DNA from: Hydrangea macrophylla
Lineage: Eukaryota > Streptophyta > Magnoliopsida > Cornales > Hydrangeaceae
DNA length: 64,000 bases
Direction: 5' to 3'
NCBI GenBank assembly: GCA_033977485.1
Contig: CM066993.1
Span: 71,526,864-71,590,863, forward strand
Position 1 is the first letter of the stretch; the number at the start of each line of letters is the position of its first letter. Below are positions 35,799-46,506 of the stretch, piece after piece. Below the pieces are notes generated by a model. That model was not told the DNA's origin. It searched no databases and worked only from the letters and a program-made list of their open reading frames with translations. The position numbers and the translations under genes are program-made.

Positions 35799-37008
35799 TC
35801 ATCCACCACTTATCAAAAGATTTCGTCCTCGAAATCTGAAGCAGTAGCCCCTATAACCAAAAAGAAATCCATCTCGCAAGACAGACTCTAAATGCTCACG
35901 TTCTCGTTTTACATAAACGATTACATCAGCGGCCAACGGGTTAAAGTTCTAGACACGCGATACGAAAACATCAACGATCTACGAGTACTAGGGTGACAGC
36001 TATTAAATCCTCGGGTTTAGATATATAAAATTCGTAAGTCGAACTTCGGGAAAAGGTTCTAGGTAGCACAATCAAATCCTCTCACAACATCTGAAACGGC
36101 TAGTCTCTAAACACATGAGGTTCCTCCCTCAGGTCAAACTCTACGGTGTAAGGGTTCTACTGATCAAGTGTTCTAATCTCATCTAAGTCATAGTGAAGCA
36201 TTGCTGTCTGCTCCTGTCTCCGAAGATGCTTCCTATTGTGCTGTCGATGTCTGTACTGCTGCATCAGTTGATTGTCTTCTATCTCTGAACTCCTTGTTAA
36301 CTCCCGTATTATTGTCGTCGTCCCTCAGGATATTGACTTGAAAGCATTCGTGACTCTAATATCGTAACTGGTGATTTAAACTTCCTCATGTATCTCCATA
36401 TTCCCACGTACTATTGATATAATCATCTCTCGAGGTCGTACCATCCGTTAAATACTCCTTCTGCTTCCACGTATTACCTAAATAGGTTAGGCAGAGCTAC
36501 ATACCGATTTTCGTGAGTCGTTCTATTATATAATCTCGACTGGGTGAAAGCAACATGCAATCGGTGTTGAAAAGAATCCTTCTATGATACTCTTTGTAAT
36601 TCTGGTGTTGTCTCTACGTTACTCGTATCTCTTCTCGTATACTCGCAATCTTCTAGTTCGTCCTCTCTTGTCAAAGCTACATCTAAAGCAAATTGAGATT
36701 CCTCATCTCTAGTCTCTGTCCAACATACCAATGGTGGGCGTAGTCTTTCGATAAGGAGGCAATTGACGTCATATAAGGATGCATTTGAAGTCTTATAGGG
36801 ATGTAAAAGAAGTCATATAGGATGCAATTGATGTTATATCTATACTTGGATAACTACTATTGATCAGTGTCAAATGAATTGTTCAGGTAACTACAATTCA
36901 CGGTGTAGGCTAATCCTCTTACAATCAAATCAAACAAATACCAAACTTCCTGCAATATCGGGATCATATATAATACATGATGTAGGTGTTGAGTGTTGTA
37001 CCTTCTGT
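35799..37008 (-). other. Non-coding interior of the gag-only element, with polypurine tract
   Basis: On the minus strand the end of this segment reads TTCGAGGACGAAATCTTTTG then ATAAGTGGTGGATGA, directly before the LTR: the polypurine tract. Between it and the gag stop at 37009 I find no trace of protease, RT, integrase or chromodomain, so pol has been deleted or replaced. Confidence 0.75.
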
Positions 37009-38151
37009 CTATCGTCCTTGTCTAAGTTGAGATCCATTACTTGTATGGTGAGTCTGCCCTCGTGGTACTTGTTGCGATGGAGCATTGTGTTGCATCTCTA
37101 ATTCTGGACAAAACTTACGGACATGACCAACTTTACCGCAGTTAAAGCATCGTATTCCACGTCCACTAGATTTCCTTGATACTCTGCATTCTTGGGAATG
37201 GTGTCCTGGTACTCCACAATTGTAGCAGATATCTCGTTCCCTATGTTGTGTTGGAGTCGCCACTGGTTTTGATTCTTTCTTATTGTTCCCCAACCTCTTA
37301 CGCTTCTGGCGGTTGCCCATGTAACTTTTCTCTGTATTTCCTTGTTGAACTTGGTTAGCAGCCAACACAATCTGACTATCTCTTCCTCTCTGATCCGTTA
37401 GGAGAAACTGATCATTCTCTGGAAATATTTTATCAAAGTATGGTCTTTCACTAATCTGAGTATCGTCTTCTAGCTTCGTTGCCATTTCTACCAAAGCTTC
37501 GAAAGATTGATCTAAATGTCCTATAGTCATATGATGAATATGTGGAACTAGTCCCTGATGATATCTCTTGATCTTCCTTCTTGGTGTATCGATCATATGC
37601 GGTGCAAATCGTGACAGTCTCTCGAATTGAGTTGTATATTCCGGCACTGTAAAACTACCTTGAATTAATTGGATGAACTCCATTTCCCTTTTGTTCTTCT
37701 CGGATTTTGGAAAGTACTTCTCTAGAAATCGAGTCTTGAATGACTCCCAAGTCATCCTTCCTACAGCTTCTTCACCTATCGTAGCTTTCACTGCGTCCCA
37801 CCAATCTGCTGCTGAGAATGTCAGTTGAAATATAGCCAAATGTCTCTTCTCAGTGTCAGTACATTCAAGTGTCTCAAATATCAATTCTATCTGGCGAATC
37901 CATTGCTCAGCTTGCCATGCTCCTGTTAGTCCTGTAAAGGTTCCTGGTTGAAGAGCACGAAATTCCTTTAGCAGCTTGACTCTTGTCTGACGTACTGGTG
38001 CTTCATTGCCGATGACGTGATCCGCACGATTGATAACTTGTTCCATGCGACGGATGAAAACTCCGACCATTCCTGTTGGATCTATCTCAGGAGGTACTAA
38101 TTCAGGTACTCCATTCAGTTGGTCCGGGTTTCCTCGAGTCGTTCTAACCAT
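37009..38151 (-). CDS. Gypsy Gag polyprotein with two CCHC zinc knuckles (380 aa)
   Basis: An uninterrupted ORF. The N-terminus (MVRTTRGNPDQLN) leads to a retrotransposon-gag capsid domain at about residues 65-235 (FRALQPGTFTG, WIRQIELIFETLECTD, LTFSAADWWDAVK, SFKTRFLEKYFPKSEKNKRE, YTTQFERLSRFAPHM). A basic stretch follows (RQKRKRLGNNKK, about 280). Two zinc knuckles complete it: CYNCGVPGHHSQEC (about 309-322) and CFNCGKVGHVRKFC (about 335-348). Two knuckles are more than the single one common in plant Gypsy gag. The protein would form the particle and bind the genomic RNA. It ends without running into a protease, consistent with a gag-only element. Confidence 0.93.
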   Translation of the reverse strand: MVRTTRGNPDQLNGVPELVPPEIDPTGMVGVFIRRMEQVINRADHVIGNEAPVRQTRVKLLKEFRALQPGTFTGLTGAWQAEQWIRQIELIFETLECTDTEKRHLAIFQLTFSAADWWDAVKATIGEEAVGRMTWESFKTRFLEKYFPKSEKNKREMEFIQLIQGSFTVPEYTTQFERLSRFAPHMIDTPRRKIKRYHQGLVPHIHHMTIGHLDQSFEALVEMATKLEDDTQISERPYFDKIFPENDQFLLTDQRGRDSQIVLAANQVQQGNTEKSYMGNRQKRKRLGNNKKESKPVATPTQHRERDICYNCGVPGHHSQECRVSRKSSGRGIRCFNCGKVGHVRKFCPELEMQHNAPSQQVPRGQTHHTSNGSQLRQGR

Positions 38152-38850
38152 AACGAGTGCTGGTAGGGTTCGGTGTTGCTACCTACAATGAAAATCTATT
38201 CGGTTAGACACATTCTATCCTATAGCTCAGGTAAGAACAAAACATGTGGTAACCAATATATAGTACCACTATATAATACGATCACATCAAGTAATATGAA
38301 TACCTCACATAAAAATAATATTAACCTCAGAGGTCAGTCTACCTACTAGGTATGCTTAAATGCATCTATGCTCAAGACAAAACTACAACCTCTACGCGTA
38401 ACGTCAAATCTAAACATTCTATTTCTATTCTCAGGTTCCAAACTACGAGTACTGCTCAACTAACATGTGAGACCACTCAACTAACATGTGGCTTAAGGTA
38501 ACAGGATAATCTTATCCTAAACCTCTTTCTATTTCTAGGACATACTGACTGTTCCGAGATCGCTCAGGAATTCGTCAGTGTCTAAAATCCAACGGTTCTA
38601 TATATATAGGATCTCCACAACCACAACTAATTCTCAACGCATTGTTCTCCGCGAAGTCAGCTATCCATATTCTTATTGGTTCCAACAGTTACTATCTGCT
38701 AACGAAACATTCTCAGATGGATTCTTCAAACTTCTTATCTGCGTGACAAGATAACAGTTCTATCTCATCTCAGCTAATCCTCATGCTACCGATATTATCT
38801 TAGAACTCGGGTTCTAACACAAAAGAAAAGCGGTTAACAACTAAAACCTA

Positions 38851-38863
38851 GGCTCTGATACCA
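38851..38863 (-). promoter_or_regulatory. Primer binding site, initiator-Met tRNA type
   Basis: The minus strand reads TGGTATCAGAGCC, the standard complement to the 3' end of plant initiator Met tRNA. It is separated by 7 bases from the end of the 5' LTR at 38871. Confidence 0.88.
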
Positions 38864-38870
38864 AAAATCC

Positions 38871-41288
38871 TGTCACGCCTCGGAACAGCATAAATAGGGA
38901 AAAATAAATTTCCTTTATGGGTCCATAGGGAATGACTGGTGAATAACCGCATTGTCATCTAATCAACCAACAAACACCACGATAGGGAGGATGCTATTCA
39001 TAGAACATATCTTATTAACATAATCAGAGGCTACAGCGGAAACTATAAAAGGTATGAAAGCAACAAATGCCCAAGTACCAATTATAAAAGTCTACTAAAA
39101 CTATTACAACAGCTGGCTTAGAGTCTGAAGCCTATAACAACAATAACAACAGATATACAAACTAACTATTACAAGCAGCACGTCTTCTTCTCCAAGCCTT
39201 CAGCTCCAAGTCCGGCAGAACATCAGCCTCTCGTCCTCAAGTCCTGCGAAGCTCTAGACATTGGAATGTCCAGGGCATAAACGCCATCAGCTTTGAATAC
39301 AAAGCTGAGTGAGTACATTAAACAACACTCCTCACCGTTATTGTTCAGCATCTTAAAATGCGGTTAATCTCTTAACAATGGCGTCACTCACGGACATAGC
39401 AAAGGTCTCATTAAACTATACATTAATCAAAGGTAACAGGAATAACAGGAAGCATAGTAATGACAAAGACAAGGATCATGGTATAATATCTTATCACATA
39501 TTCATCAAATCCATGCATGTAACCCATGCATCCATCCCATGCATATACCTTTACGTCGGGACGCTGGATCCACGACTGAACCATCTTCTTACTAGCCATT
39601 CTCATATTCATCTCCATACTCATATTCATATCCATATCCATCTCTGTATCCGTACGTTGATACCATAATCCAAATCCGTATCCATACGTAGATACCATAG
39701 TACCAATCGGAATCACCCGACTAGGCAGTAGGTCCTATAATCCCTTGATAGGGTTACCGGTCGTCTACACGGTATCACCTATCTGTAAACGATGGAAGCG
39801 GCACAACGGACGTCTTCTACGCTGTGTATATTCTCACTGGTCGTCTATACGGTGAGTATATATATTAGGGCACTAGCCGGACGTAATCGTCAATGGTACA
39901 CTGGACGTCTTCAACAGCGCATACGCATCACTGGACGTCTTCAACAGCGAGAGGCGCACTAGGAACTCTAACCGTCCCACGTCCACCCGACTCGTCAGCC
40001 GTTGATCCCATGGATCCAAAGTACACATCTCTCATATTCCACATAAGTCACATGTCCCATTTCTCATCAGCTTCTCTTGCCTCTTCACATCACTATCCCA
40101 TGCATGCTGACACATGTTGTGAAATGCTTGTATACTAAGTACAGGAAATGCCACATGCTCTGTATTAATCATATCTACTGATTATTGATTATTAACATGC
40201 AGTTGTATTCCGTTCTACTATTCAATAACATATGACAGTCAAATAATTCATTTCATGTCGACAGTTGACAATAAACAGTTCATCTTGTAACATTAACATA
40301 AACATCATATAAGGCTAACGTAGTATCATGTTGACTAAGCACATATCAAATATCACGTATGGTACAACCATTAGCAGCTTGGGTACATTACAATCAGCTC
40401 ATAACATATAACAATAGATAAACAACATTCTGCTCTTACCAATCGATTGAAAATAATGTCAATCGATTGGACTTAATGTCAATTGATTGGAAATAATGTC
40501 AATCGATTGGACTTAATGTCAATCGATTGGAAATAATGTCAATCGATTGGACTTAATGTCAATCGATTGATATATCAATCGATTGAACTTTATGTCAATC
40601 GATTGAACTCTGTCTTCTTCCTCAAAACTGCTGGTTTTTATTTAAAAAACGTTGGGGGATTCTCTTTCCTTTATAAACTTTATTAAACACACCTATACAT
40701 CCCAAAAACACCTCCTTGAGTGAGTTAATGAAACTCACCTCTCCCGGCGGTCCGTTGACGGCGTCCCGAGCTCCGCGGCGGCGGCCATGGTGGTTCTCTT
40801 TCCTCTCTCTTTCTTCTCTGCTTTCTCTTTCTCTGTCCGTCTCTGTTCTCTCTCTGTCCTCCTCTTCTTCTTCTTATTCTTCTTCTCCTTCCCTTCTCTC
40901 TTCTCTAACCCGAGAGTGTGTGTGTGTATATATATAATATATATGTATGTGTGTATATATATGAGAGTATATATCTCTCTCTCTCTCCCAAACACACACA
41001 CAAGCAAACATATATATGTATAAGGGGAGGGGTATATATAGGGAGGGGAAAACAATCACAACCACACAAAACCAACGAGGTGGCCAACTCCAGCTACTTC
41101 CAATCGATTGATACCAGGTGTCAATCGATTGGGGTTAGGTCGGCAGGATACCAATCGATTGGTAAAACATCCAATCGATTGACATGTCAATCGATTGAGA
41201 TAAGGTCAATCGATTGAACACACAATCTCACCAAAGGCTAAGAAAGGTACTAGGGATCTATATGTACCTGAAAATACAGGGTATTACA
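38871..41288 (-). repeat. 5' LTR of the gag-only element (2418 bp)
   Basis: On the plus strand it runs TGTCACGCCTC to GGGTATTACA and is the partner of 33383-35798. The first bases include one C-to-T change relative to the partner. A TATA-like box (minus strand) lies at about 41031-41040. Palindrome arrays are at 40440-40605 and 41101-41216. Confidence 0.93.
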
Positions 41289-41293
41289 GTAAG

Positions 41294-42705
41294 TACCGCA
41301 GTACCCTTACTATCCCTTTCCAGTGTTCAGCACTATGATTACTAGTATATCTACTTAGTCTACTAACAGAATAAGCAATGTCAGGCCTTGTACAACTCAT
41401 TAAGTACATCAAACTTCCTATCACTTGAGAATATTCTAGTTGAGAAACACTCTCACCAATATTCTTAGATAGGTGTAGACTTAAGTACACATGCGTCCTG
41501 GCTATACTAGTATCAGACTTGTTGAACTTCTCTAGAATCTTGTCTACATAATGTGACTGTGACAGAACAAGTCCATTAGTATTTCTAGAGATCTTGATGC
41601 CCAATATAACATCAGCAAGTTCCATATCTTTCATGTCAAATTTAGAATTCAACATTTTCTTAGTGGATTTAATGATCTTATCATTACTACCCACTATGAG
41701 CATGTCATCAACATAAAGACATAAGATGACATAGCCTTCAATTGTGTCTTTGACATAAACACATTTATCACACTCATTGATTTTAAATCCACTAGAGAGT
41801 ATAGCTTTGTCAAATTTTTCATGCCATTGTTTTGGAGCTTGCTTTAAGCCATACAATGATTTGACAAGCTTACACACTTTATTTTCTTGCCCTGGAGCAG
41901 AAAATCCTTCAGGTTATTCCATGTAGATTTCTTCATTCAAATCTCCATTAAGGAAGACAGTTTTAACATCCATTTGATGTATTTCGAGATCTCGCAACGC
42001 TACGATTGCAATAATCATACGAATGGATGTTATTCTCGTAACAGGAGAATACGTATCAAAGTAGTCTAGACCCTCCTTCTGTCTATACCCTTTGATGACA
42101 AGCCTTGCTTTATACTTATCAATAGTACCATCCGTCTTCATTTTCTTTTTAAAAATCCATTTGTAGCCCAATGGCTTACAACCAGGAAGAAGATCTATCA
42201 GTTCCCAAGTATGGTTTTGTAGGATAGAATCAATTTCACTCTTGATTGCTTCTTTCCACAATGGACCATCTGGTGATCTAATAGCTTCATTATAGCTTTG
42301 AGGCTCACTTTCTATAACATAAGTTAGAAAGTCTGGACCAAAAGATTTTAAGGTTCTAGCTCGTTTCCCACGTCTAGGCTCAATATCAACATTTTCTTCT
42401 TGGGTTTTACTAGTTTCCCCAACAGTCTCAAATGTGCATTTTTTAGAACTATAATTCTCTTTACAAGGAAATATATTCTCAAAGAAAGATGCATTTCTAG
42501 ACTCCATGATCGTGTTCTTGTGTATATCTGGGTTTTCAGATTTATGTACAAGAAACTGATACGCACTACTATTATGTGCATAGCCAATAAATAAACAATC
42601 AACAGTTTTTGGACCTATCCTTTCTTTCTTAGGAGTAGGTACAAGAACCTTTGCAAGACACCCCATATTTGTAAGAACTTGTAGGAAGGTTTTTGACCAT
42701 TCCAT
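41294..42705 (-). pseudogene. Copia reverse transcriptase, one nonsense change
   Basis: The minus strand reads SYNEAIRSPDGPLWKEAIKS, then NHTWELIDLLPGCKPLGYKW, FDTYSPVTRITSIRM, HQMDVKTVFLNGDLNEEIYM, then a TAA stop (about 41911-41913) where relatives have Gln (CAA), then [34 protein letters not shown] and the catalytic YVDD in [12 protein letters not shown]. It continues to the nested insertion border ([13 protein letters not shown]). The active-site aspartates are present (MDVKTVF, YVDD). The single stop and the insertion inactivate it. Confidence 0.94.
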
Positions 42706-43739
42706 TGTTCATACGGGGTTTGATCAACTTTCTTTCGAGGTACCTTATTTAAAATATAATTTGCGGAGAGAATTGCCTCCCCCCACAAGTTCTGTGGCAA
42801 TACAGAACTTATTAACATAGCATTCATCATTTCCTTTAAGGTAAGATTTTTCCTTTCAGCAACTTCATTTGATGGAGGCGAATAAGGTGCGGTGGTTTGG
42901 TGAATAATTCCATTTTGTGCACAAAACTCACCATATGGCGCTACATATTCACCACCTCTATCACTTCTCAACACCTTAATCTTTTTACTTAGTTGATTCT
43001 CAACCTCTGTCTTGTATAGAATGAACTTATCCAAAGCTTCATCCTTACTCTTTAGCAAATACACATAACAGTATTTAGTGCAATCATCAACAAAAGTAAT
43101 AAAATACTTATTGCCACCTCTAGATTGAACCATTTTTAAATCACATACATCATTGTGGATTAATTCCAAAGGTTCAGTGCTTCTTTCAATTGATTGAAAT
43201 GAAGTCTTTGTTAACTTTGCTTCAACACAAGTTTCATATTTATAACTTGCATCAATATGAAAGTTTGGTATGTGGTCTAATTTAATAAATCTTCGCAAAG
43301 AATTAAAATTAACATGTCCTAGTCTACCATGCCACAAATTGGAAGACTCAAGCAAGTAAACAGAAGAGGTACTCATTTTATTAACTTTTGGGAATACAGT
43401 TGCTACATTAAGTTTGAACATCCCATTACACATATACCTCTTCCCCATATACATTCCCTCTTTGGTCAACACCACCTTGTCTGACTCAAAGACCATTCGG
43501 AAGCCATGCTTGCTTAGGAGAGATCCCGATACCAAATTCTTGCGAATTTCTGGTACATAAAGGACACTGTTGAGAGTTAGCTCCTTTCCTGAAGTCATCT
43601 TCAGAACTATTTTCCCTTGCCCTTCAACATCTGATGAGGCAGAATTTCCCATATACATCTTCTCACCATTAATAATTGGTTCGAAGGCAGTGAACATAGC
43701 TTTGTCGGAGCATATGTGGCGAGTAGCACCAGTGTCTAT
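42615..43739 (-). pseudogene. Copia protease and integrase
   Basis: Directly after the gag remnant the minus strand reads IDTGATRHICSDKAMF (protease DTG active site), then NLWHGRLGHVNFNSLRRF, DRGGEYVAPYGEFC and NEVAERKNLTLKEMMNAM, the Copia integrase with its D, D and E. A TAG precedes the DTG block, where relatives have WW. The zinc-binding region reads KYETCVEAK, where relatives have Cys in place of Tyr, so one metal ligand is lost. A frameshift near 42640-42680 puts the C-terminal part (VLVPTPKKERIGPKTVDCLF) into the frame of the next segment. Confidence 0.92.
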
Positions 43740-44204
43740 CTACCACTCCCTTGGGTTTGAATCCACCAAGTTCACTTCAGAGACCACAACAGACAGATTA
43801 ATGTCAGATACATCCCTTGAGATATAATCTAACTCCGTCACATTTGCCTCTTGGACTTGACTGATCACAGTCTTTGAGTCCACCACTTCTAAGGACTCCC
43901 ACAGTTCCTTAGCAGTGGTCTTGTCTAAGTCATTCAGGACATAGTTTCGGCACAAAAAATCCGAGTGTTTCAAAGCATCAATAGCTAGCACAACCTCTTG
44001 ATCTTGTTCATTTTCATTAGATTTATCGGGTTTCTCCTCGTAGTTCAACTCTTGATCTTGTTCATTTCCATTAAATTTATCGGGTTTCTCCCCGTGGTTC
44101 ACAGGAACCATTTAGATTGAGGGAATCTTAACAATCATCGAACCAATCACCACGGTGTTGGTAGTACCATTGGTCGCAACAGAGTTCATGGTCTCATTTT
44201 CCAT
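43740..44204 (-). pseudogene. Copia gag remnant, internally deleted
   Basis: It starts at ATG 44204 (MENETMNSVATNGTTNT), stops after KIPSI, and resumes MVPVNHGEKPDKFNGNEQDQ, the usual N-terminal motif of this Copia gag. The capsid core is mostly missing: EEKPDKSNENEQDQE repeats the preceding EKPDKFNGNEQDQE, and the frame jumps to LKHSDFLCRNYVLNDLDKTT and AKELWESLE. No CCHC knuckle remains. About 120 residues are left of an expected 250 or more. Confidence 0.85.
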
Positions 44205-44519
44205 TTCTGAAATTATCACAGGAGAAAAGAAATTAAATCTAATATTTTCCTTTTAACTTTAACAGCAGCAGAATTTCTTTTCCCAAATAATTGTTAGAAA
44301 ATGAATGAATTTTCAGATTCTGCTCACGTAGTCCCAAGAAAAACACGATTCTGCACACTTTTTGTCTGATGCAATTTTTCCTGATTCTGCACCGTTTGGA
44401 CAGAAAACGAGGATTACAGTAGCAGTTTTTTTTTGTAAGACTGTTTTCAAAAATAATTTTGTTTTTCCAAATCCGAATCTGTTTTTGTTTTGTAAAATAT
44501 ATAGAATCTGTTTTAAGAT

Positions 44520-45492
44520 TGTTGGAAAGATTTCATTGATACAATTGAAAAACAAAAACAGAATTACAATATATAAACAGAAAGCAATAACAGAAAACTA
44601 TAACAAAAATAAGATCAAACCAAGGCCTGTGAATTTTCACAGTTTCCTTAAAACAGATTCGCCGCCTCACCGGGTGTGCTTGAGGAAATCATCGGCGTCT
44701 GTCTCCCAGGATACAGCGGCTTCTAACAGTGGTACTTGCACAACGTACAATTGCTCCGGCGAACCAACTATATTCTGTGACTCTCTCTCTGAAACTGGGA
44801 CTGGAAGGAAGAACACTTTTAAGAACAGTATGTCTAAACTGTGTTGGATGTTGAAGGTGTGTATATACTTAAGGAGAGTTGGAATATATTTGTGTATTCA
44901 TCATTTTAGAAATTCCAAAGGTTGTAACTACAACCTTTTGGAGTTCTGTAACTCTTCCAGAAATCCCAAAGGTTTTTGCAATGTTAAACATGTGCAGAAA
45001 TTCCAAGGGTCTCTTCATTACAAAATTGTAATACCAAAACTTGAGAGGTCTAAAAAAGAAATATTCTGTGCGGGCCACACCCGCGCCCACGACCCCGACC
45101 CAGCCGGTCGGACGTCGGGGCGGAGCGCGCGCGCGCGTGTGTGGAGTAAACCCAAAGGGCCTTAGGTCCTCCTCCTTCCACAAAACTGGATACCCCTTGG
45201 GGCCCAAACCCAAAACATGAAGTAGCCTTATAAATACACTAAAGGCTACTTCTAGTTTTCCTATGTGGGACAAGGCAAGTTGTGAACCTTTTTCATTTCA
45301 ACAACTCCTTGTATGGGGCAACTTTTAATCATTAATTTCTCATTCACCCATCAATAGTTTTGGACATGTGAATATCCAAACTTCATCTCCTTATGGAGGA
45401 GAACACAAATCCACAAGGACCCCACTTAAACTCTAAGTGGGTCCCACTTTTATTAGCCCTTAAACATGGCCAAAACACATATTTATCCAACA
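44520..45492 (-). repeat. 5' LTR of the Copia element (973 bp)
   Basis: It is the partner of 31270-32274 with the same ends. It lacks about 32 bp of the GC-rich block near 45090-45130. The border at 45493 lies within the SUMO-protease-like gene. Confidence 0.92.
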
Positions 45493-46331
45493 GTGAATGT
45501 ATAGATGTAATTCCTGCAACAAGGAGAGGAATTGAACCTTCTCCATACGGGGGGCGTTTCCGATTAACTCTCTCGTCTTCGTAGCGCTTCAAATTGGCCC
45601 TAAGCTTTTCGCCCTTATCAGGTAATTGGGAGAGAGTTTTTCTACGTTTTGCCTATGTCTTGCAATGTAATTGTTTATTTGTTTATCGGTCAACCATTTG
45701 AGCTCATCATTCTGAGACTGTTGCGATTGGTCGCTGCCGATAGCCGGAGATTTCTTTCTGGTGCTCGTCACCTCCAAAATAGGGGGGCATTTCCGATTAA
45801 ATCTCTCGTCTTCATAGCGCTTCAAATTGGCCCTAAGCTTTTCGCCCTTATCAGGTAATATGGGAGAGATGGTTTCTACGTTTTGCCTATGTCTTGCAAT
45901 GTAATTGTTTATTTGTTTATCGTTCAACCATTTGAACTCATCATTCTGAGACTGTTGCGATTGGTCGCTGCCGGTCGCCGGAGATTTCTTTCCGGTGCTC
46001 GTCACCACCAAAACAGGGGGGCGTTTCCGTTTAAATCTCTCGTCTTCATAGCGCTTCAAATTGGCCCTAAGCTTTTTGCCCTTATCAGGTAATATGGGAG
46101 AGATGGTTTCTACGTTTTGCCTATGTCTTGCAATGTAATCGTTTATTTGTTTATATCGGTCAACCATTTGAGCTCATCATTCTGAGACTGTTGCGATTGG
46201 TCGCCGCCGCTCGCTGGAGATTTCTTTTCGGTGCTCGTCACCACCAAAACAGGCGGCTCCTCGTCTCGGCTGGACAACAGCTTGTCCCAGTCTAGGTCTA
46301 TGGGTCCCTTCTTCTTCTCTTGTTCTTCCAT
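45493..46331 (-). pseudogene. First exon of a ULP1/OTS-like SUMO protease gene, triplicated and truncated
   Basis: The ATG at 46331 opens MEEQEKKKGPIDLDWDKLLS, SRDEEPPVLVVTSTEKKSP. The following module (WLTDKQINDYIARHRQNVET, ISPILPDKGKKLRANLKRYE, DERFKRKRPP) resembles the N-terminal region of plant OTS/ULP1c-d desumoylating proteases (LLTD, LPDKGEK, E..R/K). That module, with the preceding PPVLVVTST segment, occurs three times as a 234-bp tandem. A 2-bp insertion in the first unit (GATATAAAC) and a small deletion in the third (QNVEKLSPNYL) shift the frame. After a possible donor (CCCC|GTATGG) the Copia element begins at 45492. The catalytic domain is not in this block. The gene is most likely dead; the family call rests on this N-terminal resemblance. 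Confidence 0.65.
45552..46253. repeat. Coding tandem triplication, 234-bp unit
   Basis: Three copies begin at about 45552, 45784 and 46018 (plus-strand marker GGGGGGCGTTTCCGNTTAA). 234 bp equals 78 codons, so duplication keeps the frame. The copies are about 95% alike. Confidence 0.92.
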
Positions 46332-46348
46332 GCATGTAAATGCTTGTG

Positions 46349-46359
<11 letters not shown>

Positions 46360-46381
<22 letters not shown>

Positions 46382-46434
46382 ATGTATATGCACTCTCGCT
46401 GATTTTTTAGATGAACGGGATGGTCTCTCTGCTC

Positions 46435-46504
<70 letters not shown>
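46360..46504. repeat. TG and CT microsatellites upstream of the OTS-like exon
   Basis: (TG)n lies at 46362-46381 and (CT)n at 46440-46504, just 5' of the minus-strand start codon at 46331. On the sense strand this is a GA tract, a common feature of plant 5' UTRs. Confidence 0.9.

Positions 46505-46506
<2 letters not shown>

Larger units (their letters stand above)
33383..41288 (-). mobile_element. Gag-only Ty3/gypsy LTR retrotransposon (7906 bp), young
   Basis: A complete element with two LTRs of about 2.4 kb that look close to 99% identical by eye, a perfect 5-bp target duplication GTAAG (33378-33382 and 41289-41293), an initiator-Met-type primer site, a polypurine tract and one intact gag ORF. 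The interior is only 3.1 kb and holds no protease, RT, RNase H or integrase. It therefore fits the class of non-autonomous LTR elements that keep gag (TR-GAG type) and would need pol from a relative. Its LTR ends (TGTAATACCC...GGGGCGTGACA), polypurine tract and palindrome clusters match the chromovirus at 1-4988, which identifies the likely autonomous family. Confidence 0.93.
31270..45492 (-). mobile_element. Ty1/copia retrotransposon, split by a nested Gypsy element
   Basis: The element is bounded by two LTRs with TGTTGG...CCAACA ends (31270-32274 and 44520-45492) and flanked by GTGAT / GTGAA (4 of 5 bases alike). Without the nested insertion it is about 6.3 kb. On the minus strand the order is LTR, gag remnant, protease-integrase, RT, RNase H, LTR, the Copia order. 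The coding region is broken by several stops and a frameshift. The LTRs differ at some 20 or more positions plus a gap of about 32 bp in a GC-rich tract, so the insertion is clearly older than the nested element. Confidence 0.93.

Noticed and set aside
38851..38863. tRNA gene fragment
   Set aside because: Only the primer-complementary segment is present next to the LTR; it is a primer binding site.
33890..39716. Pairs of identical 96-97-aa ORFs at 33890-34228 and 39378-39716
   Set aside because: They lie at the same position in the two LTRs of the gag-only element. Identity reflects recent LTR duplication, not a duplicated gene.
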